Source: Rhabditophanes sp. KR3021 (lineage: Eukaryota; Nematoda; Chromadorea; Rhabditida; Alloionematidae). From it: a DNA stretch of 64,000 nt. The stretch covers positions 5,704,001-5,768,000 of the forward strand of contig CAUJLY010000002.1 in the NCBI GenBank assembly GCA_963281155.1, given 5' to 3'. The translations under genes were made by a program, and so were the position numbers. Positions 1 to 10,500 of this stretch are shown piece by piece. Each line of letters opens with the position of its first letter. Position 1 is the stretch's first letter. The notes beneath the pieces are model-generated. The model was not told the DNA's origin. It saw only the letters and a program-made list of their open reading frames with translations, and did not search any database.

Positions 1-1
1 T

Positions 2-1417
2 GATGTTGACGAAGCTAGTCAAGATGGTACTAAGAAAAAATTGGGAGTCTACAACTTTGAAGGGGAAGACTACAAAGAGAAGCAAAAGATGAAGTCTAAT
101 TTACCCTCGTTTTGGATTGAACCCCCAAAGAGAGAAAGGAAGCAGTTTTACGAATACAACAAATTCAATGAAGCTAAAACATCCAAGAAAAGCAATCGCC
201 CCCCAAGACCAAAAAACCAGCCTGATGTCAAGGAATTTCAATTCTACCCTAAACGTTGTTACCAATTGGTGGAAAAGGAAAATCTTTATTACCGTAAATC
301 CATCAATTGGACTGTTCCTTTGAACACAACTATCACAAATGAAAAAGCTGCTCTAAAGAAGCAATCTACGGAGCAGAAGAAAATTGACAGTGCCAAAGCT
401 TTGACAAAAGCCGAAATTCAAGAGAAAGAACGTCTGTTGACTGAAGGTTTTCCAGGTTGGAATAAAGGTGAATATGTTGCTTTCGTTAAAGCTTGTGAGA
501 AGCATGGAAGAAAAGATATCCAGTCTATTGCTGCGGAAATACCCACTAAATCCTTTAAAGAAGTTGATGCCTATTCTAAGATCTTCTGGATTAAGATTCA
601 TACTTTGAAGGAAAAAGACAAGATTTTGAATAATGTTAAGAAGGGTGAAAACAGACTTCGCAAAACTAAGAGTGTTCAAAAGGCCATTGACAAGGGTATT
701 AATGAATGCATTAGTCCACTTGATCAATTGAATTTGTTTAGCCATGCTGGGGCAAAACAAAAGCTTTTTACCCCAGAAGATGACCGTTTTCTATTAATTC
801 AAATGTCTGAAATTGGGTGGCAAAATGAAGCAAGCCCAGAAATAATTGCCGAACGTATTCGTTCTCACACAAAGTACCGTTGGGACTTTAGAATGATTTC
901 AAGAACTCCGGATGACATCAGAAATAGAGTCAATCAACTTCTTGCCATCATAGAACGCAATATGAAGAAGACTGAGTGGGTCTTGCATCAAGATGTTGCT
1001 AGAATCAACGATCAGTCAGATGATGAAGAAAATGTTGATAGTAGCAAGGATGGAAAGAAACCAAAGAAAAGGAAACATGAAGATAGTGTTGCCGAAGAAG
1101 TTGAAGATGGCGAAGAAGACAATGATGGGCAGTCTGTCGCTGGCAGTGAAATAGCTGCAATTGGAGCCGATTATTCCTCTGACGACGAGCAAGAAACAAC
1201 GGACGAAGAAGTTGAACATGACGAAAGTGATGCTGAAGTTCAAATTGCTCTTCCAGTCAAAAAAGCTAAAGCAGCTCCAACTCCCAAAAAAGTGGCTACA
1301 CCTAAAGTACCCAAGCAAGTGACCAAGAAACCCCCTAAGGTAACTCCTGCAAGACCTATTACACCTGATGATGGCTCGCGCAGAAGAAGTACTCGTATTA
1401 GAGCTACGAGAAATTAA
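2..1417 (+). CDS. ISWI: ISWI-family chromatin remodelling ATPase, C-terminal part (5' truncated by window edge)
   Basis: The reading frame is already open at base 2, so the helicase domain lies upstream of the window. Visible are the GVYNFEGEDY motif that follows the ISWI ATPase, the HAND region, a SANT domain (GFPGWNKGEYVAFVKACEKHG, about residues 148-200 of the visible part) and a SLIDE domain with its usual RxxVN run (about residues 250-320). ISWI proteins slide and space nucleosomes, and HAND-SANT-SLIDE binds linker DNA. After SLIDE there is an unusually long tail of about 110 residues: an acidic D/E/S-rich block, then K/P/T-rich sequence and an RRRSTRIR end. This tail is longer than in fly ISWI or human SMARCA5. 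No intron is visible in this part. Convergent with the minus-strand gene 90 nt downstream. Confidence 0.93.
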   Translation, partial: DVDEASQDGTKKKLGVYNFEGEDYKEKQKMKSNLPSFWIEPPKRERKQFYEYNKFNEAKTSKKSNRPPRPKNQPDVKEFQFYPKRCYQLVEKENLYYRKSINWTVPLNTTITNEKAALKKQSTEQKKIDSAKALTKAEIQEKERLLTEGFPGWNKGEYVAFVKACEKHGRKDIQSIAAEIPTKSFKEVDAYSKIFWIKIHTLKEKDKILNNVKKGENRLRKTKSVQKAIDKGINECISPLDQLNLFSHAGAKQKLFTPEDDRFLLIQMSEIGWQNEASPEIIAERIRSHTKYRWDFRMISRTPDDIRNRVNQLLAIIERNMKKTEWVLHQDVARINDQSDDEENVDSSKDGKKPKKRKHEDSVAEEVEDGEEDNDGQSVAGSEIAAIGADYSSDDEQETTDEEVEHDESDAEVQIALPVKKAKAAPTPKKVATPKVPKQVTKKPPKVTPARPITPDDGSRRRSTRIRATRN

Positions 1418-1506
1418 TTATTAAACTATTCCTCTTTTTAATCTAATCTTATTTTTGGCTTCAATTAATTTACACATAATAAAATCATCTTTCAATACAC
1501 AATCTT

Positions 1507-2229
1507 TTATTTATTTTTAATATCCAATGATTCTACACGTTTTGGTGGAATGGGTTTGATTTCGGTCTTATCAGTACCATCACTATGATAAGTGACTTCT
1601 TTTTGGTTTATAACTCCACTCTTATTAACTACTTCTTTCTCATTTATAACTTCATTCTGATCAATTACTCTTTTCGGGATTACAATATCTCTGTTCTTCC
1701 ACATTTGTACAGCTCCATATAACAGCGAAAAAGAATAGCCGTATTTGCAAAAGATTCCCAAATATCCAATTAGTGCAAATATGCTCAAAACAATTAGCGT
1801 GTAATGAAAAGGAACGAGATCGAATACAATCAAGAATCCTCTGATAATAATTTCCAGTATCTTCGAAATATATTCACCAATTAAAGACAACATCACATTG
1901 ATAGGCGATAAATGCCATAAAATATTCTTCCTCATTATATCTTCATGTTTCCTACACTTTCTGAACCCGAGATATTCTAGTATTGAATTTGAACAAGACA
2001 ATGGGATTCCCGTAATAAAAGCATCCATTTTAGAATAATGTAACTGATAAGCTAGTTCCAACATATGAGCAATTAATGAACTAATCGTTACAAAAGGAAT
2101 GATTTGGTAATAGACAGGAAAATAATAAATACAATACTTTCTTGTAAATTTATAGCATAAATAAACAAATATTGTCCATATTAGAATGAATATAGAAAGC
2201 TCTAATGTGAAAAAGAAATAATAATCCAT
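1507..2229 (-). CDS. Multi-pass membrane protein, CLCC1-like
   Basis: Single-exon 240-residue protein with about four hydrophobic segments (residues 5-28, 38-62, about 105-140, 145-180). The middle part (CRKH...LWHLSPINVML...IGEYISKILEII) resembles the pore-side region of the ER chloride-channel family CLCC1, where a Cys-containing stretch is followed by P-x-x-A and two membrane segments. This match is from memory and weak. The C-terminal tail carries three degenerate copies of an N/Q-(E/K)-V-(I/V)-N motif. The ATG directly follows a splice-acceptor-like ctttctag, and the RAD51 stop codon is only 162 nt upstream on the same strand. That suggests a downstream operon gene or a 5'UTR intron. Confidence 0.5.
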   Translation of the reverse strand: MDYYFFFTLELSIFILIWTIFVYLCYKFTRKYCIYYFPVYYQIIPFVTISSLIAHMLELAYQLHYSKMDAFITGIPLSCSNSILEYLGFRKCRKHEDIMRKNILWHLSPINVMLSLIGEYISKILEIIIRGFLIVFDLVPFHYTLIVLSIFALIGYLGIFCKYGYSFSLLYGAVQMWKNRDIVIPKRVIDQNEVINEKEVVNKSGVINQKEVTYHSDGTDKTEIKPIPPKRVESLDIKNK

Positions 2230-2391
2230 CTAGAAAGGTAAATTAATAAAAACATTTGATGATGGAGGATAGGAATGTGTAATAAATACTTATTTTACCA
2301 AGACGATACAAAAAGTACTTTATTACTTAAAATTATACACCAGATATAAATACAATACTAGTAATGGAAATGAATAAAACACCCGATATGG

Positions 2392-3441
2392 TTAATATTT
2401 CTTGGCTGGCTCTTCAAGGCAATCAGTCAACCCCTCATCACAAATGGCAAAGTAGCAATCAGCTTCAGGCAGGTTAGGAGAATCATAAACCTTGACATTT
2501 CTGTTTTCTCCTTTAGATTTCTTCAAGTAGAGTCTTGTTGTAGAGGCATGAGCCAGGATATGCCCTCCAATAGGTTTTTTGTTGTCAGCGAAAGCCATTC
2601 CATCAACATTAGCCATTACGTGATTAGTCATGACTACGGCAACTCCAAATTCATCCGCAAGTCGAAGGAGATGTCTCAAAAAACGGCCCAGATGCATTTG
2701 TCTGTCAGCCAATTCACCACGCCCACTAAAATCAGTTCTGTACAAAGACATGATACTGTCGACAATAATAAGGGCATGTCTCTTGGCAGACATAAGAGCA
2801 GCAGCTTCAATCAAAATATCTTTTTGATGGTCACAGTTAAAGACTCTTGCATGACTTATGTTACTCAATGCGTCAGCAGAATCCAATTTGAATCTTTCGG
2901 CAATTCTGACAATTCTCTCAGGTCTGAATGTACCTTCCGTATCAATCCAGATAACACATCCTTCAGCACCGCCCTTGATAATTGGCAATTGAGCGGTAAC
3001 AGCAAGCATATGGCAAACTTGGGATTTTCCAGATCTAGCCTCTCCAAAAATCTCAGTGAGACTTCCTGTTTCGATACCTCCTTTGAGCAAGGTATTAAAA
3101 TTTTCAGATCCAGTAGTGATCATGACGATGTCTTTTCTTTTGATGTAGACTTCTGAGGCAGTAGTGAACCCCATATCAACATCATTTCTAACCAAATTCA
3201 TAAACTTTGCAAGTTTTTTTTCACTGATCCCGTCGATGTTGTTCAGTTCCTTTCTTGAAGCATAGGCAACTGATTGGGAGGTAAAAAAGCCGAATTTGTT
3301 CATCTTATCGACATCTGCATCCACAATCCCATCTTTTCCCTACAAAATAAGTTACTTAGACAACATAGTTAGCCAACTTACAACAAAACTTCTCAATAGA
3401 AAGACTGTATTAGCCTTAGCTTCTAATTTTGCATCTGACAT
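2392..3441 (-). CDS. RAD51: DNA repair recombinase RAD51
   Basis: Two exons, 3441-3382 and 3339-2392, joined in phase 0 across a 42-nt gt-ag intron, give 335 aa (human 339). It forms nucleoprotein filaments for homologous recombination. The N-terminal helix-hairpin-helix ([13 protein letters not shown]), the polymerisation motif FTTA, Walker A GEARSGKS, Walker B (HALIIVDS) and the RGEL...[10 protein letters not shown] and [15 protein letters not shown] blocks are present. [13 protein letters not shown] and [10 protein letters not shown] favour RAD51 over DMC1. The P-loop differs slightly from the usual GEFRTGKT but keeps GxxxxGKS. The ATG follows a ttttttag acceptor by 4 nt. Confidence 0.96.
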
Positions 3442-4677
3442 CTTTCTAAAAAACTACACAATAATTAAAACGATGAGTCGTCACAACTAACTTATGCAAA
3501 ATGAGCGCTCAATGGAAGTCAATCCATTCAAGATTCCGAAACAAACTTCGTTATTCCAATCATTTGAAAAATTATTGTTGAAAACGACCTATAGTAAGAA
3601 GCTGTTTTTTAGTGGAAATAAATAGTATCAATTACTTATTTGTGTGGAAAATAAGTCGAGTAAAATACTTGACTGCTTATGTTTGATTGTATTTAATATT
3701 ATATTTATTATTAGACTTGTCAACTTAGGGTAAAACAAGCGCGTCGTTTTGGTTTGCTGTTTTCAAATAGGCAGGATTGCAATGGCTCGTTGTAAGGGGT
3801 TTTGTCCTTAATATATGATCTAGGAATTTTACTACATTTCTTAAATCTTTACTGAAATATATTCAATTAGTCAATTAGAGAAATATTTGAATGTTAACTT
3901 ACTTAGTACAAATTGAAAAGTAAAACAAACCAATTGGTGCATGCATCCATTATTCATGGAAAAATAAGCAATGTCATCGTAACAACTTCATGCAAATTGA
4001 AAGTATATCCAGTTATTAGCACAATGTAATAAATGGCTAAAAAAGAGATATTGAAAATCTGTTGGATGATTTAGGTATAAAAAAACCGTGGCTTTCAAAT
4101 TGAATTTAATGGCATATTTATGAAATCAAGGGCTTAAGGAGTTCGTTCTCTAGGACGACTAATAAGGTAGACCGCAAGTGGTAAAAAATATTTTTTTTGT
4201 ACTATGTCTATAAGTGTCAAAATAGGTTTACATTAATCAACGCTCTTATGTAGAAAGTTAAAATCTCATTTGGTTAGGAATAGGCCCCCTGCAAGACAAT
4301 GATAAAGAAAAGAAGTCTCGAAAAAGTGCATTCCGAATCTGGTTCAACAAAATAGTCAAAACAGATTTTTAAAGCACAAATTTAAAATAAAAGATTTTCA
4401 AAAATCATGCATTATAGGGTGTTTCGAGACTTGTGAAAGCGATGTTTTCATTAAATTGTCAAATCGTGATATTTTATTTAAATTGCCAAATCGTGATATT
4501 TTATTTAAATTGCCAAGGCATATTAAGCTACTAAGAGACAACATTTAATAAAATCCTGCTACAACTTCAATACTTAACTACCACAGCTGTATGTATTTAA
4601 AATAACTTAAAAGCGAACGAAATGGACAAACAATTTATTTATTTCTATTTAAAAGGAATATATGAAATATTAAAAAA
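3442..4677. other. Intergenic AT-rich stretch
   Basis: No coding region is supported between the RAD51 start and the coiled-coil gene stop. It holds a short tandem repeat at about 4454-4517: a 27-nt unit (aaattgccaaatcgtgatat plus attttattt-like bases) in two full copies and a partial third. Confidence 0.6.
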
Positions 4678-6837
4678 TTACTTTTTCTTGTCTAACAAGA
4701 TATCAACATGTTTAACAATTGAATAAAATTGATAAGCACTTTGGCCTACTTCCATATTTTTATGATGAAGATTGAAATGATCAATCATACATTTGGATAA
4801 CTTCTTGACAATGCATTTTGCTTTTTTCTCATTTTTCATGACAGTAATTAGTCGCTCATGCATCTCCTTCAATAAATTTTCTTTGGTAGTAACTTCTAAT
4901 TTTATTACTTTAATAGTATCATTAGCTTGTTGAATATCTTTAGTGGCATTAGATTCGTTGATCTTAATCACGTGTTTAAGACCCTTAATATCTCCATCTC
5001 TTGATGATAAGTCAGACATGGCTTGTTCATAAGCTTTCATCATTTTCGTGAATGTCTCGTTACTTAATGATTGTGGTGTTGAAGCTGCAGTCTCGCGAAT
5101 TGGGGATATCATGTCGTTTTTACTAAAGATTCGTCCTTTTGGGCTTGGAAAAACTTCCGTTTCTCTTAGGATTCTAACCTCATTGCTAATTTGAGTCATC
5201 TCTTCTTTAGTTTGATTAATATACTTAGAGATTAAGTTCCAGAACTGCCTTGGATCTGAATCATTGCCAAACCCAATCTTGCAAGCTTCACCAATCTTTA
5301 ACATTTCATCAATGGTCTCTTTCCTGAACTCGATTAATTCGGTATTTTCCAACTTGAGAATGTAAACATCATCTTTTAGGATTTTGCACAGGTTCTTCAT
5401 AATAGTTAAAGCCATCGTAAGCTGTGACATCTTGTTTATCATAACATCGTCATACTTAGCAACAGTATTTTCAATAATTTTCTGCTTTGTTCCACCAAAA
5501 TTAGACTTGAATTTATCTATGCCATGAAGAGCGTTTTTAACTCGTTCCACACTGATCTTGAATTTGTTAACAGTTTCATGATAGTTGTTGAAGATTGAAG
5601 CATCTCCAGAAGTTCCAAAAATACCATTCGTAACATCGCCAGCCGCAGATTGATTTTTCCTGTCAGCCATTTCTTTATCAAGTTTATCTTGAAGAACCTT
5701 TCTTTCCTTGAGTAAACTTCTAATCTGTTTTTCGTCCGCAGCTTGTTTGGCCATGTACCCAGAGATGTCTTTCGATTTCTTCTCAATTGTAGTAAGCTTA
5801 TTTTTAGTATCCGAACACTCTTTTTTCCAAACATCTCCTTCACTTTTCAACTTTTCAATGACAATTTCTTTGTTCTCAAGATTTTTCTTTAAGTCCTGAT
5901 TTTCATCACTAAACATGTTTCTTTCCTCTTCGAGCTTAGAAATAAGCACTTTTGCTTCTTCGAACTTTTTTTGTAAAGCGACCAATTTCTTCTTTGATGG
6001 ATCCTCCATACTATTGTTTCCGGCATCTTTTTGTAGGGAAAGGAGACTATCTTTTAAATCATTAATTTCCTTTTCCTTTTGTTGTTTGAAAGTCTCCATA
6101 CTCTTTAGGCGAGTCTTCAAATTGACAACTTCGTCTTTACTCTGAGCATAATTGTTTCTTATCGTTTTCAACTCTTCCTCGTTAATCGTTGCCTGCCTAC
6201 TGACTTCAGCCAAAGCTGCTTTGTTAGTCTCTAAGACACTAATTTTCATTTCTTGCGCACTTTCATTTTGAAACAACTCCTTGACTTTTTTCTCCAGTCC
6301 TCTCTAAAAAGACAATATTAATTTAATTCATTTGGGACTTACTATTTTGGCTTCAAGATTTTTATTCTCCTTTTGAAGGTCGGCCACTTTTTTGTTGGAT
6401 ATCTGATGATCTTCATTATTTGGTTTAGCAAATAAAGTGTCACTTCTTGCAAAAGAATCTTTTAGATCAGAAGCTTTGATTTCTTTGAGATTTCTGGTAG
6501 TGTTAGTCGCTGTATTTTTAGGTCTCTTCTGAATGTTGTTTTCTTTGGTCGAATCTTGGGAAACAATAGAACCTTCCTTATCAGGTGATAGCTTGCTTTC
6601 GTTCTGAAGTAACCGTTGCGTCATTGAATGCTTATTAGATGAAGCAATGCAGAGGAGGGGAGTTGAGGATGCACCGATATTTTTAGCGTGAAAGGAACCA
6701 ATAAAAGAGTGGCAATCATTATGATTTGAATTCAAGCCAGAGTCCTTGCTCGAAGAGGATGAGTCAGGAGATATTTTCTGGACGTTTTTTATTTCGGATA
6801 ATGTCATCAGCGACGAAGTTATTGAACTATCGGCCAT
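4678..6837 (-). CDS. Long coiled-coil protein, possible centrosomal (CM1-like) scaffold
   Basis: Two exons, 6837-6343 and 6303-4678, join in phase 0 (39-nt intron) into 706 aa. The first 150 residues are Ser/Asn-rich and look disordered. From about residue 150 to 360, and again around 560-640, the protein is strongly heptad-like and rich in K/E/L/N. Near residues 150-185 the segment VADLQKENKNLEAKI followed by GLEKKVKEL recalls the CM1 motif of centrosomin/CDK5RAP2 proteins (LKKEN-x-L-KL-xI-xxLE). That match is incomplete and could be generic coiled coil. The start follows ctattctag by 6 nt. Confidence 0.6.
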
Positions 6838-7506
6838 GATTATCTAGAATAGAAAACAATTATCAACTAAATATCTTCTTTTAATATAACATAACAATAG
6901 CGAATACATTAAATTATACTAATGTTTTTTGATTGAGACAAATAATTACCAATTTTGCGACAATAAAAACAACTTCTCGATCATTTTCCCACTTCTTAAA
7001 TCAAATCGAGATTATTGCAAACATGTACTTCTTTCCAAACCACATCTCAAATAATTTTTGAAGCAACCATCGATGACTTTCATTGAATTCAGCCAACAGT
7101 TCCTTTCTGGCGCTTTAGTTGAGGTCGTGATTGAGGTAGTCGTAATCGAGGTAACCATTTTCCCACATTCCAATACTGGTTATGTATATTTCCTTAACAC
7201 GTGTTACTATGAAGTATATAAATGATATCTTATATTCAACAATACGTCAGGTCTGACGGCTTGAGGAGCCATTTTTAAGGTTTACAAAAAATGTTACATC
7301 ATGGATTTACTAATTTACGGAATTTAAGAATTATATAGTAGGAAATTAATTGAAATTTCTGCAGCAATGCAATGACTCAAAAAGTACATTAAAAACTTAA
7401 TAAAATCAAATTTTCAAAACAACTTACTAAGAACAACTTTATTTAATCCAAAAACGCATTAAAACACAATTATTATATAATTATTATATAAAAAATTAAT
7501 AATTCC
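6838..7506. other. Intergenic stretch with one copy of an inverted dispersed repeat
   Basis: No gene is supported here. It contains the repeat copy listed separately at 7281-7348 and the probable 3'UTR/polyadenylation region of the TMEM131 gene, including a short ttattatata repeat at about 7470-7490. Confidence 0.6.
7281..7348 (-). repeat. Dispersed repeat, copy A (inverted relative to copy B at 21095-21172)
   Basis: The reverse complement of this stretch matches 21095-21172 with an uninterrupted run of about 41 identical bases, an 8-nt insertion in copy B, a slightly diverged block, then 12 identical bases. It lies about 160 nt beyond the TMEM131 stop codon. Too short to classify; a MITE fragment is one option. 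Confidence 0.85.
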
Positions 7507-10500
7507 TTAAAGATCATCATCAAGCATTTTGTCGAAGTTTTGATCTTTCCAAATATCCTTGATAGTTTGTTCGGTACGGGTGATTTCTTCCCTGTTGACA
7601 AGTGGCTCCCAAATGTTTCTTTCAATTTCAGTTAGTGAAAAGGCATTAGGTTGGAGCATTGAAGCTGTAGAAGTAGAAGGTGGTACTATAGGTTCAGTAA
7701 GTAACGGAGGTTGTTGGTCTAATTCAGGGGGATAGTAGGTTGACGCATTATTGAATTGATTCATCAAACTCCATGGATCCGCAGACATTTGTTGATGTTG
7801 AAGCATTGGATTCATCATCATTGGACTCATAAAATTATTTGCCATGCCGTACATGTTACTAGTATGCATCATTTGATTCAAAAATTCATAATTTTGCATT
7901 TGACTATTCATTGAGGCAGGTGTTGGGAAACCCCATGGTAGCAAGTTTTCTTCTGGAATATTATAGTCCAATGTCAACACGTCTCTCGTAACTTTCTTTA
8001 ATTGCTCCTCATCAACGCCTGGCTCTTTGTTAGCGTATGTTTTGTACAAATTCGCAACTTCCTTCTCATAGTTCTTTCTTAATAAGTCAAGTTGATCGGT
8101 AAGAACAGCTGGTTCGCCTGACAAACTAGTTTCCGATACAGGAGATTGAGTCCTTCCTGATGCTCCAAAACTACTGCGATTATCAGCCCAATTATTAACC
8201 TTCTTAATGACTGATTCTTTTGAAACACTGGAAGGAGTTTCACTGTCAGCATTCGAGCAAATATCATCATTTCCAAACAAATTGGCGCTCTGGCTAACCA
8301 TAGCATCATAATCATTATTCTCAAAGGTCGGTTCGGATTCATTAGCCCATTGTGGCAAGGTTGATATTTCACTTTTAATAGAACAACTTTTAGTAATAAT
8401 GGGTTCGTAACAAGCCGTAATTTCTTCATTTCCAATAACTTCAAAATCCCTAGACTCACTCTTCTTATCAACAACTTGATGTTTACCATTTTGGATTGAT
8501 TTAGTGGATGTCTTATTATCACTAACCTTTGCAACAATCACATCTATTTTGTCTGTTATGGGTAAACTTTCCTCTTTTAATGGCTCTTTGTTCTTAAATG
8601 GTGGAAGCGATATATTTTGTGTTGACGCCTGTTGAACTATGTCTGCCTGTCCATTTTGATGGTTCTTTTTGTTCCCCTTTTTCTTTTTGTTTGCAATCTT
8701 TACACCAATATTTTCCTTAATTTCCTCTTTCTTGGCTGCTGGTAATTTGGATAAAATATTATTGCCAGGCTGAAGCATCGACTTTGATTCATTATTTTTA
8801 GAATCTATCAGGCCAGGATTTTTAATACTTAATACTTTGAAGGTATCTTTTGAAATAGCCAAAGTGGTGGCATGCAACAATTTAAACTCTTCTTCCTGAG
8901 CTTTCTTCATTTGTTCTCTTGATTTAATTTTGTTCTTCCCTGAACTGCTACTTTCTCCCAGTCTAGCAGATGTGAAACGAGCCGGCCAAATATATTGACA
9001 AATGTAAAGAATAGCTCCAATAACTCTCTTGATAACTCGAGTTTTGAAAGGTTCGAGAGTCAACATTTCTAGATCGACAGTCATATTTTCACTATTTATA
9101 TCCTTTAGATTGAAGACTTTTTTAGGTGCTGAATATTGCAATCTGATAGAATGAATAATGGTGCGATCTCCTTCTAAGTATGAGCAAGCGATGACACAAA
9201 TAAGGCAGAACCTAAAATAAGAAGATTAATTGAGGTAACGAATAAATAAATATCTATTTTTAAACTAAAAATGGAGCCAGTATTTAAAATCAGTCTCTGA
9301 GGTGTCAAAAACACTTTATAAACATATGCTAACTTACATCAAAGCCGTAATACAGGACCAATACATGAAGCCCTCGAAGGGTGGCCTAGGCAAGGCAGCA
9401 TGGCATTTCCCCAGCAAATTCTGTGGCACTGAAGCAGCAATTGGAAACAGCCATGATGTTCCATTATTAGGCATATACAACTGCAATGCAGCCTCATTAA
9501 AGGTCATCAAAAAGTCAGGTGTATAAGCAATTTCTAGTGTATGTGTTTCATATGGTTTGAGGGTAAAGGGTTCACAATTTAACACCTTAAAACCTCTATT
9601 TTCACAAGGATAATTGTTGATTGAGATATTTGTGACGGTGAAGATGATTTCACCTGTGTTTCGGACCGTAAAGACGCGTTTAACTGTTAAAGTGGTGGTT
9701 AATTTATGAGATTGACGCTTTGGATTGTCACAATCAGTTAGATGGGGGGATTGGATTTCGAAAAGAAGGGGTGCACGTGTGCGCGCTCTTTTGTTTTCGA
9801 TTTGCATGTCTAAAGTTGCTCCACGCCCGTACAAGACAACTGGCTCGATGATTGTTAGGTTGTTTCTAATGATGAGTAAGGAGGATCGTAGTGAACGATC
9901 TATTGGCAAGAAACCTAAACCGACACAAAAAGTCATATAAATATTGAATTAAAATTAAATTTGACACAAAATTGCATCAATCGTCTTATAATGTATGCAT
10001 AATACATTTTTCTTTGTATTTTGTTTAATAAGTTCAGTTTAACTTACCTAAGCGAATCCTGACTTTCATGCCAGGTTGCAAAAGCATTGAAAGGGTGTAC
10101 CTAGGTATAGGCGAATTGATAAGAGTTTCTACCTGTTCTCTTAGTTTTGGCACTGGTGAATCTGGTTTTAGGGTGAATAATTCGGTGTCACGCAATGAAA
10201 ACATAATTGTCTCGTTTGTTTCCACCGAATTAGTTAACGGGGCAGGCAAATCGTTTTTGAATAAATGTAAAAATGACTCAGCGTCAGGGTATAAAACTAA
10301 TGGTAGTAATTGAACCAGTACTGGGTGAATTGAAGGGTTTTGGAATGGTAAGATTGATGATAGAAAAGTTGTTTATAGCTGTTAGAGGAAAGTGGACAGT
10401 TGATCTTGTCAAAAGTCTCGGCCAAACTAATTCAGCTTCAGTAGGAATTTGGAAACTTTTAACATGGTCAGTGTCTACAATAAGTGAATCTTCGACTATG

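Noticed and set aside
10250..10400. A small intron as the explanation of the TMEM131 frame change
   Set aside because: No donor-acceptor pair of usual size lies between the two homologous blocks; the sequence between them is fully coding-like.
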